Of a DNA stretch of 64,000 nucleotides, positions 44,760 to 56,699 are shown piece after piece. Below the pieces are notes generated by a model, which worked only from the letters and a program-made list of their open reading frames with translations, did not search any database and had not been told where the DNA came from. The translations under genes were made by a program, and so were the position numbers. This DNA comes from Paralithodes platypus (lineage: Eukaryota; Arthropoda; Malacostraca; Decapoda; Lithodidae): NCBI GenBank assembly GCA_032716605.1, contig CM064512.1, forward strand, positions 30,021,038 through 30,085,037, given 5' to 3'. Positions within the stretch are counted from its first letter, which is position 1. Every line of letters starts with the position of its first letter.

Positions 44760-45055
44760 AACAATCCCACGCAACACGCCGCATTGTTGCATCTCGCTTT
44801 CTCCTGCTATTACAATAATTAATGTTCTTTAAAGCTTTTTCAGTGAATACCTCCTTCTTTAAGACGAATAGGTGGCACCCGCCTTTCAACCCATTCGAAC
44901 CACTATTTTGTAAAACTATCTAACCAAAGAGTGAACCGATATTCCCCGTCTTCACTTAACAAATTAATAAACTCTTGAACTCTTTGCCTCCACCTGTCTT
45001 TGTCCTCCAGCGTACAACTGAAATTGCTTGAAGCTCAGTGTGTCCATGCATGTGT
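44760..45055 (+). pseudogene. I/Jockey-like LINE, small 3' fragment
   Basis: Nucleotide similarity to 41100-41370: GTTGCATCTCGCTTTCTCCT, CGAATAGGTGGCACCCGCCT and the GCTCAGTGTGTCCATGCAT end. Many stops. It ends near a (TA)n tract. Confidence 0.65.
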
Positions 45056-45079
45056 CGTAAATTTGGTTATGTTACATGC

Positions 45080-45100
45080 AATATATATATATATAGAATG

Positions 45101-45162
<62 letters not shown>
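45080..45162. repeat. (TA)n microsatellite
   Basis: TA tract between two unrelated LINE fragments. Confidence 0.95.
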
Positions 45163-45164
<2 letters not shown>

Positions 45165-45166
<2 letters not shown>

Positions 45167-45440
45167 TGGGAAGAGTAAAGTTATGGTCTTTGAAAGGGGT
45201 GCAGCCACAGAGTGTGAAGGTGTGGTTGAACAGTCAGGCTATGGAGAATGTCAGCTCATGTAAGTATTGGGGCAGTGTGTTGAGTATAGATAGATGGGAG
45301 GATGGATGAAAACGTTCGGGAGAGGGTACAACAGGGGATGAAGGTTGTATAGGAACGCTGAGCAGTAACAAGAAATAGGATGGACAGCATTGAAGTTAAG
45401 AAGTCCTTGAATGACAGTGTGGTAATCCCGACATTGGCAT
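45165..45440 (+). pseudogene. LINE RT fragment, same family as 27.2-28.4 kb
   Basis: Matches 28008-28275 closely (GGGAAGAGTAAAGTTATGGT; GAAGTCCTTGAATGACAGTG, then GGTAATCCCGACA) with indels that break the frame. Its 5' end sits directly on the (TA)n tract. Confidence 0.8.
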
Positions 45441-45542
45441 AATCATTTCAATCACCAGCAAATACACATTTTCAACATTAACACATTGCCATTCATACAT
45501 GGGTCCTCTGTTACTCCGATCTCGGAAAAACAGCCCCATCTA

Positions 45543-45762
45543 TTGACCTTTTCAGTGCTGGTGACGTCCTTTTATATTTATGCAAGCTACATTAGACAAT
45601 TGTATTAAAATTAAGAGGACTTTTCCAGCAATTAACAGGCTTCGAACTATCTCAGTTAACCCTTTTTACTACCACAGATCCTTCTTATACCATACTGCAT
45701 AGAATCGTCTAAGTATAGCTAGAACAAAATTAAAAAGACGTCGCCGGTACAGAATGGGTTAA
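45543..45762. mobile_element. TTAA-flanked MITE, type B, copy 4
   Basis: Right end GTCGCCGGTACAGAATGGGTTAA is intact. The left end TTGACCTTTTCAGTGCTGG has a one-base change in TTAA. An internal TTAACCCTTTTTACTACCAC at 45657 makes the right half a separate TTAA-bounded unit of about 105 bp. Confidence 0.7.
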
Positions 45763-46184
45763 CACCGTTGCACCAGGGCATTACAACATACATAAAACTT
45801 CAAAGTAAACCAAAACACTACAGAAAAACAAAGCAAACTATACTTAACCGGAGCGACACAGTACAACTCCCTACACCACTATATATACCAACAACTAGCA
45901 CTACTAAAAACCTTCACAAAATCACTAAAACACAGTCACTGCAAACACCATCACAATATAACACAACGTGTCCTCCAACAACAGTGCAACATCCCAATAA
46001 TGCAGCTCTGACCATCATCAGAATATCCCACAACTCAAAATCATAACACAACTACAAAATCAATGCATACTTTGAGGAAATTGTAGACACCAATCGAACA
46101 GGGTAATACCCATGGTTTTACTCACTGTTTCTGATATTTTCACTACACTAAATAAGTGAACCACACTTCTTTCCACTACACAAC
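45763..46184. other. Sequence 5' of the gypsy element; no gene recognised
   Basis: A 92-codon Thr/Ser/Asn-rich frame (45768-46046) has no domain. GTAGACACCAATCGAACAGG near 46082 recurs near 35427, so this is part of a dispersed repeat. Confidence 0.35.
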
Positions 46185-46188
46185 ATAG

Positions 46189-48034
46189 TGTTACGAACTG
46201 GCACTCGGGTACACAAGGGCTCTCAATCAGGACTCGAATACGGCTCGCTGCCACAACGGAAACACACGATCCCAACCCCTGAGTACTGCCAGCCGAACAA
46301 AAAACACCAATACCCTCCAGAGTTCAATCTGCTATAACGGGGTATACAAGAACTGGTACTAGTGTTCAACAACAGACTAATAAAGAGACCGGAATTATCT
46401 AGTCTGGTCAACAATCAAACAATGAAGTAAGAAACAACAACACCAAAGAATAGTGTTGGCCGAAGCCGAAGTAATCCACCCTTGACTAAGAACTTAAGAA
46501 GTCCTCCACCCTCTACTTCGGATCGGCACTATTACGTTACGTTAATTAATAGTCCTTAAGCATCGAGCAAGGAATCTTCTGAAAAAAAGTTAGATGCTTC
46601 TCGGATGCTCGTAAGAAGTACGTATCGGATTTTGAACAGTAATTCAATAAGAAAAAACACTGGCAATTAAATACTATTAAGGGTTTAAATTGGCATAAGA
46701 ATAATTAAAAGAATATGCAATAGTAAATGGCAAACATTAAAAAGAAGTACTCCGCAAATGCAACGGCAATAGCCTACTCGGATTGTGCTCGTGGGCCACT
46801 AATCACTAAAGTAGCCAAGCTTGCAACACATGAAATCAATAGTGCATAAACAATCATACATAAGGAAAGCTTCAATACTATTCTGTATCTACTAATCGAG
46901 TAAAGTCTAGCTGGGGTACTGTGGGCAAAAGGTAGCAGTGACTGAGCAAAAACGGCTCGTAGCCTAGCGAAGTCCTCACAACTGTTTAAAGTATTACGTT
47001 AGAACTAACAAGTGCACTTTGAGAAATCCAGATCCCTTGTATCTGGTTTTCTCCCGGCTCCTTGACAAAGTAAAAACAAACTGTTAATAAAATACAGGGT
47101 GGTTAGGCTCTTGCCCTCACGCACTGTAAATTATTAACTCAACACAGTCACCCGCGAAGACAACCTAGGCTTCACTGAACCGAAACGAGTATGCTGGTTT
47201 ATCGCTTAACCACTGCATCAAACAACAACTCGTAACACAGAAAAGCCTTACCCCAGTCTAGCATTACCTAGACCAGCAGAAAACAGGAATAATAATAATA
47301 ACACCCAGGGAAATGCATATACAAGTGCAACAAACATAAATCAATCCTATTCTAAGTTAACCCTTTCAAAATAAGCTATCTATTAGGCAAGTATCTCGTG
47401 AGAACTCCAGCGATAATATGTTGACTGACTAGCTCTGCACCAACGGGACCATGGAAGTTAAACAGGCAGGGAAAAGAGGAGATAAGAATGTAAGGTAGTA
47501 GAGAAAGTTCACATCAGTCAGAAGAATATATATAGTTAGCAAGGGAAATGAGAAGTCGCTCTGCCTAATGAGTTCTGATGAGAAAATGGCTAGACTTCCC
47601 TTTTTATACCCGGCCCTCTAGTGAGCCCAACGTGAACTACTAAGGACCGTCCACTGACAACCATTACGTAATTTCTCTCTCTCCTCTGGGATAGACAAAT
47701 GCTCCCCTAGCACTGAGGGGGGGGGGAGTGCTAGTGAGTTAGGCCCACCTCCCGCCTGGCGCACCCACTGACCCCCAACTGTGGCGGTTTCTCTTCCCAT
47801 CATTACAAATAAGTTTTACACACAATACTTATAACTAATGATATAAAATAGAACTCGTTGACTCAGATGAAAACAAAATACATATTCATAATACTTATAG
47901 TACAACGGCTCACATGAACTAAGTTAGGAAACTCTACATAGACTACAGCCAAAGTTCCTGCCCTGACGATCCTAGCGAGAGTGGGGCATGACTAGGCGTT
48001 CTGTACAGCATGCTCACACTGGACATGTGTCACA
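46189..48034 (-). repeat. Gypsy 3' LTR (1846 bp)
   Basis: Near-identical to 53698-55513. It keeps about 25 bp (near 47565-47590) that the other LTR lacks, plus scattered single differences. Confidence 0.93.
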
Positions 48035-48046
48035 CCTCCCCCAAGA
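48035..48046 (-). promoter_or_regulatory. Gypsy polypurine tract
   Basis: The minus strand reads TTGGGGGAGG directly before the 3' LTR (TGTGACAC). Confidence 0.75.
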
Positions 48047-48415
48047 TTTTACTTGCTCAACCCTGAGCTAAAATCTAACAAACACAGAACCCCATCATCC
48101 CCTCACACCCAGCGACCGCATGGCACTAAAACAAAGCTGAGTTTATCCCCAAAACACATCTTATTATTAAAACAAAAAATCACATTTTATAACTCCTCCC
48201 AACAATAGCAAAAAGACACAATATCATGCTCCCAGAAGCTCAGCCGTTCGATAGTTCGTGGACTACTCAAACTCTATAGGCTATGACAAACTTATACGAT
48301 TATCTATATCAAAAGAAAGAGTTTTATATGATTTTTATATTTTAATATGTTTTCCCCGGCTGCACTATAAGGGCAGCCTATTTTCCTCCACTCAAACCCA
48401 CACACCTGTGATAGC

Positions 48416-48994
48416 CTACGACTGATCATCCACCCTTGATAAACAATCTGCGATCACACTGTCACATCCAGCAATATGACAGATGTCCAGGTTATACTCC
48501 TGCAACATCAAAGACCACCTGGTCAGTCTCATATTGCGATTGTGAAATTGATTCAGGAATCTCAAAGGGTGATGATCAGTGTAGATAACCACGACTGGGC
48601 CATAGGCTGGAACATACACCTCGAAGTGCCTGAGCGACAGCACAATCGCCAGTAATTCCTTTTCTATTGTAGAATAGTTCTTTTGTGCAGCATTGAACTT
48701 CTTAGAAAAGAAACTTACTGGGTGTTCCACACCTTCATTGTCTGTCTGTAGCAAGACGGCACCAGCCCCTACACCACTAGCATCTGTTGCCAGCTGAAAA
48801 GGCCTGTTAAAGTCTGGGGCCCTGAGTATCGGGTGAGTACATAGCAAATGTTTCACCAAAGTGAAAGCCTTTTCACACTCAGGTGCCCACAAAAACTTTT
48901 TGTCTTTAGATAACAAATCTGTGAGAGGTGCCAACACCGTTGAGTAACCTTTTATGAAGCGTCTGTAGTAGCCTATCATACCCAAGAATCTCAT
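48416..48994 (-). pseudogene. Gypsy RNase H
   Basis: 192 codons starting just after the RT connection: MRFLGMIGYYRRFIKGYS, FQLATDASGVGAGAVLLQ (RNase H first Asp), EKELLAIVLSLRHF (Glu) and YTDHHPLRFL (Asp), ending DCLSRVDDQS with the typical C-terminal DxLSR. The catalytic residues look intact. It is out of phase with the RT frame by a small indel near 49020. It is the last coding domain; about 380 bp of non-coding sequence follow before the 3' LTR. Confidence 0.92.
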
Positions 48995-49025
48995 AATCTG
49001 CTTCTTGGTTGTTGGGTGCGGAAAT

Positions 49026-50420
49026 TTATTGATTTACCTTGTTCTGAGGAGGGCACACCTGTCCCCTACCCACTACAAACCCAAGGTACTGCACAGTGGC
49101 TTTTACGAAGTCACACTTTGCCAAATTTACTACCAGACCTGCTTCACTAAGTTTCCGGAACAAGGTCTCAAGGTGCTCACAATGGCTCTCAAAGTCGTCA
49201 TCATAAATGATTACATCGTCCAAATATACGGTGCAATTTGGAATGTCCTTTACAATTTCATTCATCAGGTTCTGAAACGTTGCTGGTGCATTCTTAAGTC
49301 CGTAAGGCATAACATTGCACCGGTAAGTACTCCCGTCCACAACAAAACCACATACCTCTTTAGCACGCTCGGACAATGGTACTTGCCAGTAACCTTTTAC
49401 TAAATCTAATTTAGACAAAAAACGAGCATTACCAATTTTGTCAACACTATCATCAACCCGAGGAAGAGGATATGGGTTAGTTGGAGTCAAACCGTTTAAC
49501 CTACGGAAATCAATACAAAAGCGTACCTTGCCATCTGGCTTAGGCTGCAGTGTTACGGGGGAAGTCCACTTAACTGTGCCTTTCTCTATCAACCCTCTAC
49601 CGAGCATATACTCCAACTCATCCCTCAGAGCTGGTAGTTTTATGGGGGGCACACGGTACGGGATTGACTTAAAGGGTAGATGGTCCCCCACGTCAACATC
49701 ATGCATAGCCTGAGTAGTGAGGCCTGGGTGTTCAGCAAATACAGTGGGGTATGAACCGAACCACTGACGGATAGCATCAAACTGCGGCTCAGGCAAATAA
49801 GCTATAGCCTCGTCAGCCCTAAGGCTCGAGTTCCCCGCCCACTGATCCGCTGAAACATGTTGATCCCAGCTATCCTCCTCTGAAGCTTGACTGTCCCCCT
49901 CTCCTTCTCCACCACGGCCGCAACAAGCCAACACAGGGACAGTGAGAGGCTCAGAGGGGCGCCTCACATACTCTTTAATAAGGTTCACGTGACATAACTG
50001 GTTCTTTTTCCTCCTGTCTGGAGTGGCAACAAGGTAATCTAAGTCTGAAATTTGTTCTACAATTTTATAAGGTCCAGTGTACTTCGCAGAGAGGGGGTTA
50101 CCAACCAAAGGCAACAAAATTAATACCTCTTGTCCTACAGTGAACTTCCGGAGCCTCACTTTGCGATCATACCTGTCCTTCATCAAAGCTTGTGATTCTG
50201 TCAAATTTCTACCTGCCATCTCCAGACTCTTAAGCATGCGCTCACGGCTTTCAAGCACATATTTTAATAATGGACAAGGCTGCACAGTCCCCTCCCAAAT
50301 TTCTTTCAGCATGTTAAGGGGGCCCCTGACACGGTGTCCAAAAATCAGCTCGTTTGGACTAAATCCCAGGCTCTCACCAGGTACCTCCCGAACAGCACAT
50401 AAGGCAATCCAAGATCCCAA
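49026..50420 (-). pseudogene. Gypsy integrase C-terminal end and reverse transcriptase
   Basis: 464 codons. Residues 1-30 continue the integrase core (GFSPNELIFGH), and about 113-131 are a GPY/F module (KYTGPYKIVEQISDLDYLV). A linker of about 110 residues rich in Glu, Gly and Ser follows. RT spans about 265-460: KWTSPVTLQPKPDGKVRFCI, LSKLDLVKGYWQVPL (Asp 339), PYGLKNAPATFQ and YLDD at 399-402. Catalytic residues are intact. RT therefore lies C-terminal to integrase in one continuous frame, which is direct evidence for the unusual order. Confidence 0.93.
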
Positions 50421-52843
50421 TCCATACCGTTGTCAGCACAATAACACCTGAACATGCTTTTAAGTGTAGCATGCCACCGCTCAAGCACCCCTTGACTCTC
50501 AGGGTGATACGCTGACGATATTACTGCTCGTATCCCATGCTGTTGCATTGTTTGCTTGAACATGTTGGAGGTGAAATTAGATCCCTGATCAGACTGAATC
50601 TCCTCCGGGTACCCGTACCTTGAGAAGTACCACAACAAGTTACTGACTACCGTCTTAGCCATTCCATTTTTCATAGGGTATGCATCGGGGTATCTAGTGG
50701 CAACATCCATTATGGTTAACAAAAATTTATTTCCAGCCTTAGTGGGAGGGAGTGGACCAACCATGTCAACAATAATTTTACTAAAGGGTGGCCCAATCAC
50801 AGGAATAGGGTGTAATGGAGCCTTAGGAATAACTTGGTTCGGTTTCCCGACACGTTGACAAATATCACATGAGTTTATCCATGACTGCACATGAGACTTC
50901 ATCCCCGGCCACCAAAACAATTTCCCCAAAGCCGCCACCGTTTTTCTCACCCCTAGATGTCCTGCCAGTGGTATGTCATGCGCCAACCTCAGTAGGCTAT
51001 CCCTGCACTCCCGTGGCACCACCAACTGGTCCACTACTCCGGACCCCTTTTGCCAACTACGTTTAGGGTCTTGAAAACGCCTATAGAGGATGCCTTCTAA
51101 ATAAAAAAAATCTCCTGGCTGTGCATCGCCGTCCTCGTCGAGTTCTACAGCTCCATTAGCACACGTTTGGAGCTCAGGGTCCTCTAGTTGCAACCGACGT
51201 ATAGCTGAGGGTGCCAAGCGATCTAACTGCTCCCGGAGCAATGCATGACCTTCCCCGATACTGGGCTGCTCCCTCTGTCTCTCTCGATGTACATAACGTT
51301 GCTGTCGTGGAGACTCGTCGTGCCTAGCCTCGTCACTCTCGAAGACAGGCCCAGGGGCTACTCCAGAATTAAGTAATGGTGCTAATACTGAATCACCCAG
51401 GAGAGCCGCCGAGTCAAAACTCTTAAAACCAACTCCAGCTTTAGCCTCCTCCTGTTGATCGTTCCTCCGCTGGTCTGAAGACGGAGGACTAGGCTGTGAC
51501 ACTTTAGCTGCCCGAGCTCGGGTGACAACACACGCCATGGGTTGTGTCTGGCACCGCTCGACCCACTCTTGCTCTTCCCTACTCACGTCGGCCGGCCTCT
51601 CGGCAACGACTAAGGGTAGAACCTCAGAAGCGGGCATTGCAAAGTCGTTGCCGAGAAGAAGGTCGACGCCCTCCACTGGCAGTTTCTCCACAATCCCGAC
51701 ATCCAATTCACGTGCCACACCATCCACCTCCAACTCCAACCGCACCAGCGGGTATGACCGAGTTGCATTAATACCCTGCACCACTACCACCCGAGCCGCG
51801 TTTATAGGGTAGCCAGTCAAGTTTTTCATCAGAGTCTGGGAAGCACCTGTATCACGCAAGACCTCTACTCCATGCTTGCGCCCCGCCCACATCACGCAAC
51901 CCCGCCCTCTATGGTCGCAAAAAACATCCTGAGCAGGGTTCGAGCCTCCCAGGTGCTTCTGCATTGGCTGTGCCTCAGCCTCTGACGAACTGCCCCGGGC
52001 AAACTCAGATGACTTCGGAGACACACCAATGTTGCAGGCCAAAGACACAGCTGCTGTAGGTGGTTTGCTAGGACAGACTCTTGCAAAGTGCCCCTTTTTA
52101 TGACAATGATAACACTCCAACTCCCCTTTGGGCTTCCCTTGGTACTGGGAAGGGCCCAGCCCCTTCTTAAATGGGACGGTGCTAGTCTTGTGGTCAGTCT
52201 TGGTATCATGGCTCTTGTACTTGTTTGCATAAGGTATATCACTAACTCGGGGGGGTGGGGCGTCACGCCCCTTGTTACCTGCCTCACTACGCTGGGCAGA
52301 CCCGCACCCACGAATTAGTGATAGCCGGAGGTCAGCCATCTCAGCTGCCTCCTGTAGAGTTTTTGGGTTCTTTTCTTTAATAGTTAAAGTCATTTCTGCA
52401 CCAGTACACTTATAAAACTGCTCGAGCAGAAACAGCTCAGTCAACTGTTCTGCCGTCTCAGCTTTCTCAGAACGTGTCCAGTTTTTAAGTGCATCTTTTA
52501 AGTCCCGGGCATGTTCAAGAAAGGTCGCCTCCCTAGTCTTTGTAACACCCCGAAACTTCAATCGATATGTTTCCGGTTGCAACTCGTATGCCCGTAGGAC
52601 AGCTCTCTTCAATTCTGGGTAGTCAATGCAAGACTCTAAAGGCAGTGCATCATAAGCCTTCAGACCCTTACCCGTAAGTCTTGAGGAGACTAGAGCTGCC
52701 CACTTCTCTTCAGGCCAATTATGCTCCCTACACTTCTTCTCAAAACGATTAAAAAATTCTGTGACTTCAGTTTCACTAAATACCGGCACCAATTTGACTA
52801 ATTGGGCCAAGGACTGTTCTCTTACTTGGCCCTCACGGCCCAT
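50345..52843 (-). pseudogene. Gypsy gag, protease and integrase
   Basis: 832 codons. About 1-180 are the gag capsid-like region (FNRFEKKCREHNWPEEKWAA). A zinc knuckle CYHCHKKGHFARVC lies at 244-257, the protease active site DTGAS at 331-335 and its C-terminal LLGND at 396-400. Integrase follows: zinc module with H622, H629, C659 and C662, then catalytic D693 (IVDMVGPLP), D752 (SDQGSNF) and E788 (GVLERWH). The frame shifts near 50395 into the next piece. The start shown is the first ATG after the upstream shift; the true gag start is further 5'. Confidence 0.93.
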
Positions 52844-52881
52844 CCGAGTCCCTGTCGACTCTGCAAGAGTCTTATCTAAAT

Positions 52882-53496
52882 CTAATTTAGCACAATATTT
52901 CTCCGAGTCGTACCTAAGCTCAGCCTCATACCTCCTAACCTCAAACTCATGCCTCCTCGTCTCATCCTCCTGGTCTCATTCTCCTGCTTCCTAGCCTCAA
53001 TCTTAGCAAGCTCAAGTCTAAATACCATATCTGGAGACAGGCAGGAAGAGGGAGCTGCCACTACTGAAGGAGGGGGGGCAAAAACTGGGGAACCACCATG
53101 TGCACCACCCGAGGGCACTCCAATCTGCCAATTCTCATCCCTCTGTGGGAGAGTGCTAACCTCCGGTAACTGAGTGGACGGCACTGTGGGAGTCGAGTGA
53201 GAGGGGATCTGGGGAGGAACCCCCCCAAACGCCCTCTCCTCCGAAACCCCATGTCGCCCACGCAACACCCAGGAAATCAGCTCCCCCTTGGACATCCCTA
53301 CTACATTGGAAATGCCCAAAACCTTGGCTATCAGGTGCAAGCCACAAACATCCACCCCAGTCAGCCTCTCCTCCGTCACGTGGTACCGCTTACTCACAAA
53401 AACTCTAGCATCCTCCTCACTGGTTACTAACGGCACACCTTCAAATGACATCTCTCGCTCATCGTCAGTGCTAATGCACGACATACTGAAGTCCAC
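52882..53496 (-). pseudogene. Gypsy gag N-terminal part
   Basis: 204-codon frame from an ATG at 53494, 184 bp inside the PBS. It starts MDFSMSCISTDDEREMSF and contains HLIAKVLGISNVVGMSKGEL, a SAP-like pattern, then a Pro/Ser-rich stretch and an Arg/Glu-rich helix (LELAKIEARKQENETRR). A short duplication near 52960 shifts the frame. The alternative phase stays open through to the 832-codon frame, so the two were one gag. Confidence 0.85.
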
Positions 53497-53679
53497 AAAA
53501 AAATTCTCGAGAAAAAAGTGTTAAACTTCCTATGCAAGCACTAATTACTAAATTAACTGGAGTCTCTTAAATGCTTTACTAATTGCCATACAAAAAAAAA
53601 TATTCTTCAATATGCACGCTAAAATACAAACAAACAAATGTTGTACAACTCTGCAAAAATTTATACTGTTCACAAAATC

Positions 53680-53695
53680 CTAAGCAAGGTCGCCA
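53680..53695 (-). promoter_or_regulatory. Gypsy primer-binding site
   Basis: Two bases inside the 5' LTR the minus strand reads TGGCGACC followed by TTGCTTAG. The first 8 nt match the complement of the 3' end of an arginine tRNA ending GGTCGCCA. The rest does not fit well, so the primer is a suggestion. Confidence 0.55.
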
Positions 53696-53697
53696 TT

Positions 53698-55513
53698 TGT
53701 TACGAACTGGCACTCGGGTACACAAGGGCTCTCAATCAGGACTCGAATATGGCTCGCTGCCACAACGGAAACACACGATCCCAACCCCTGAGTACTGCCA
53801 GCCGAACAAAAAACACCAATACCCTCCAGAGTTCAATCTGCTATAACGGGGTATACAAGAACTGGTACTAGTGTTCAACAACAGACTAATAAAGAGACAG
53901 GAATTATCTAGTCTGGTCAACAATCAAACAATGAAGTAAGAAACAACAACACCAAAGAATAGTGTTGGCCGAAGCCGAAGTAATCCACCCTTGACTAAGA
54001 ACTTAAGAAGTCCTCCACCCTCTACTTCGGATCGGCACTATTAAGTTACGTTAATTAATAGTCCTAAAGCATCGAGCAAGGAATCTTCTGAAAAAAGTTA
54101 GATGCTTCTCGGATGCTCGTAAGAAGTACGTATCGGATTTTGAACAGTAATTCAATAAGAAAAAACACTGGCAATTAAATACTATTAAAGGTTTAAATTG
54201 GCATAAGAATAATTAAAAGAATATGCAATAGTAAATGGCAAACATTAAAAAGAAGTACTCCGCAAATGCAACGGCAATAGCCTACTCGGATTGTGCTCGT
54301 GGGCCACTAATCACTAAAGTAGCCAAGCTTGCAACACATGAAATCAATAGTGCATAAACAATATCATACATAAGGAAAGCTTCAATACTATTCTGTATCT
54401 ACTAATCGAGTAAAGTCTAGCTGGGGTACTGTGGGCAAAAGGTAGCAGTGACTGAACAAAAACGGCTCGTAGCCTAGCGAAGTCCTCACAACTGTTTAAA
54501 GTATTACGTCAGAACTAACAAGTGCACTTTGAGAAATCCAGATCCCTTGTATCTGGTTTTCTCCCGGCTCCTTGACAAAGTAAAAACAAACTGTTAATAA
54601 AATACAGGGTGGTTAGGCTCTTGCCCTCACGCACTGTAAATTATTAACTCAACACAGTCAGCCGCGAAGACAACCTAGGCTTCACTGAACCGAAACGAGT
54701 ATGCAGGTTTATCGCTTAACCACTGCATCAAACAACTCGTAACACAGAAAAGCCTTACCCCAGTCTAGCATTACCTAGACCAGCAGAAAACAGGAATAAT
54801 AATAATAACACCCAGGGAAATGCATATTCAAGTGCAACAAACATAAATCAATCCTATTCTAAGTTAACCCTTTCAAAATAGGCTATCTAATAGGCAAGTA
54901 TCTCGTGAGAACTCAAGCGATAATACGTTGGCTGACTAGCTCTGCACCAACGGGACCATGGAAGTTAAACAGGCAGGGAAAAGAGGAGATAAGAATGTAA
55001 GGTAGTAGAGAAAGTTCACATCAGTCAGAAGAATATATATAGTTAGCAAGGGAAATGAGAAGTCGCTCTGGCTAGACTTCCCTTTTTATACCCGGCCCTC
55101 TAGTGAGCCCAACGTGAACTACTAACAACCCACTGACAACCATTACGTAGTTTCTCTCTCTCCTCTGGGATAGACAAAGGCTCCCCTAGCACTGAGGGGG
55201 TGGGGTGTGCTAGTGAGTTAGGCCCACCTCCCGCCTGGCGCACCCACTGACCCCCAACTGTGGCGGTTTCTCTTCCCATCATTACAAATAAGTTTTACAC
55301 ACAATACTTATAACTAATGATATAAAATAGAACTCGTTGACTCAGATGAAAACAAAATACATATTCATAATACTTATAGTACAACGGCTCACATGAACTA
55401 AGTTAGGAAACTCTACATAGACTACAGCCAAAGTTCCTGCCCTGACGATCCTAGCGAGAGTGGGGCATGACTAGGCGTTCTGTACAGCATGCTCACACTG
55501 GACATGCGTCACA
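53698..55513 (-). repeat. Gypsy 5' LTR (1816 bp)
   Basis: Plus strand starts TGTTACGAAC and ends GCGTCACA, followed by ATAG. Unusually long for an LTR. No coding frame of note inside. Confidence 0.93.
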
Positions 55514-55554
55514 ATAGACAAAAACAAAATGCACACACGTATAAAATAGAAATT

Positions 55555-55625
55555 TCACTTTTTTCAACTTTGGGGGAGACACTTGTTACAGGCAGCTTTG
55601 CCTTTTGTCTCCTTCATAAACATTG
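55555..55625 (+). repeat. LINE 3'-tail fragment next to the gypsy element
   Basis: TTACAGGCAGCTTTGCCTTT with TCTCCTTCA is similar to the tail of the I/Jockey-like LINE at 41408-41450 and 30100 (reverse). Probably the 3' end of an older copy disrupted before the gypsy insertion. Confidence 0.4.
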
Positions 55626-56549
55626 AAAACGCAAAATTACTACCAACATCACCACAGAACACCATGTACCAAAGTACAACTGCAACACAACAAAGCCCCT
55701 TCAAACAACTATGTAACTCGCCAACAACACCAAGTGACCAAAGGCTTTTCTTTCCACACAATGCAGTTTTCTAAATAAGCCTTCGATGGTACTCCGATCG
55801 CAAATTGAAGGTCCGTTTTCCCTGTATGGAAATTGAACCTGGTGTTTTTCAGTGTTTGTTTGTGTCGGTAATACCAATATTGTGGATATGTTACGGCGGG
55901 GTGGCGAGGGCAGGGGTTCCATTTGTATTCATGTTACTTATATAAAATCGAGATGGAGCTCAAAATCATGTAATGCTAGAAATATGTATCCTAAGCCCTG
56001 AATCATAATATCGTCAACAACATTTGTGATAAATCCTGAAAATTACACACAATAAGGACAGATATATTGATATTAGAGAGTGTTCCAGATTTTACTTGAG
56101 TAAATGAAAGAGTTTTGATAATTCTTGGGTAAGAAAGCGGAGAGAACGCCAAGAAAAAGTGCATTTATTTTCTCTACTGTCAGTTTTATTATTTAGTTCT
56201 TATATTTATACCCCTTCCTTATCTTTATTATATACATATATGCAAGTTTTATTTTAATAACAAATGCGGGGCTTTAAAATGTGGACAAGCCATTTTAGTT
56301 TAGCTCGTTTAAGTTAACATATTTGGAAAATGTTCTTACCACAGTCAAATTTGATGATAGTACAAATACGTGTTCTTCCATAATTATTTCAACACTCAGT
56401 CATCCTATATTGTAAACATGGCATTGTGGAATAGTCTTTCAAACAATGTTCGTACTATCCCTTAGAACATAACATAATATGGAATAAATATTACATAATT
56501 ATAATTTGTGAAATTATAACGCGGACGAAAGCTTCTACCGGATGTATAT

Positions 56550-56589
<40 letters not shown>

Positions 56590-56640
56590 TATTATGTTCC
56601 TTGCAACAACCAACTCTACTCCTAAAATCGATTAATGAAA
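55626..56640. other. No gene recognised; (CA)n(TA)n at 56552-56590
   Basis: AT-rich. A B-box-like GGATTCGAATCC at 56665 is not accompanied by an A box. Confidence 0.45.
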
Positions 56641-56699
56641 TTTACAAACACATGTGGCAGTCCGTGGATTCGAATCCAGGACGCTCACACCGAAAATCA

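Larger units (their letters stand above)
46189..55513 (-). mobile_element. Ty3/gypsy-type LTR retrotransposon with Gmr1-like gene order
   Basis: A 9.3-kb element with LTRs 46189-48034 and 53698-55513 and a 4-bp target duplication ATAG (46185-46188 and 55514-55517). LTR ends are TG...CA read on the minus strand. PBS and PPT are in place. The coding order on the minus strand is gag, protease, integrase, RT, RNase H. Integrase before RT is unlike ordinary Ty3/gypsy and is the known hallmark of the Gmr1-like group. The pol sequence (YLDD RT, HHCC-DDE integrase with GPY module) is Ty3/gypsy-like. Frameshifts near 52960, 50395 and 49020 break the coding; no in-frame stop was noticed inside the domains. 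Very similar LTRs point to recent insertion. Confidence 0.93.

Noticed and set aside
46189..55513. Envelope gene in the gypsy element
   Set aside because: Only about 380 bp separate RNase H from the 3' LTR, and there is no open frame of note.
56660..56690. tRNA or SINE at GGATTCGAATCC
   Set aside because: A B-box-like word without an A box at the right distance.
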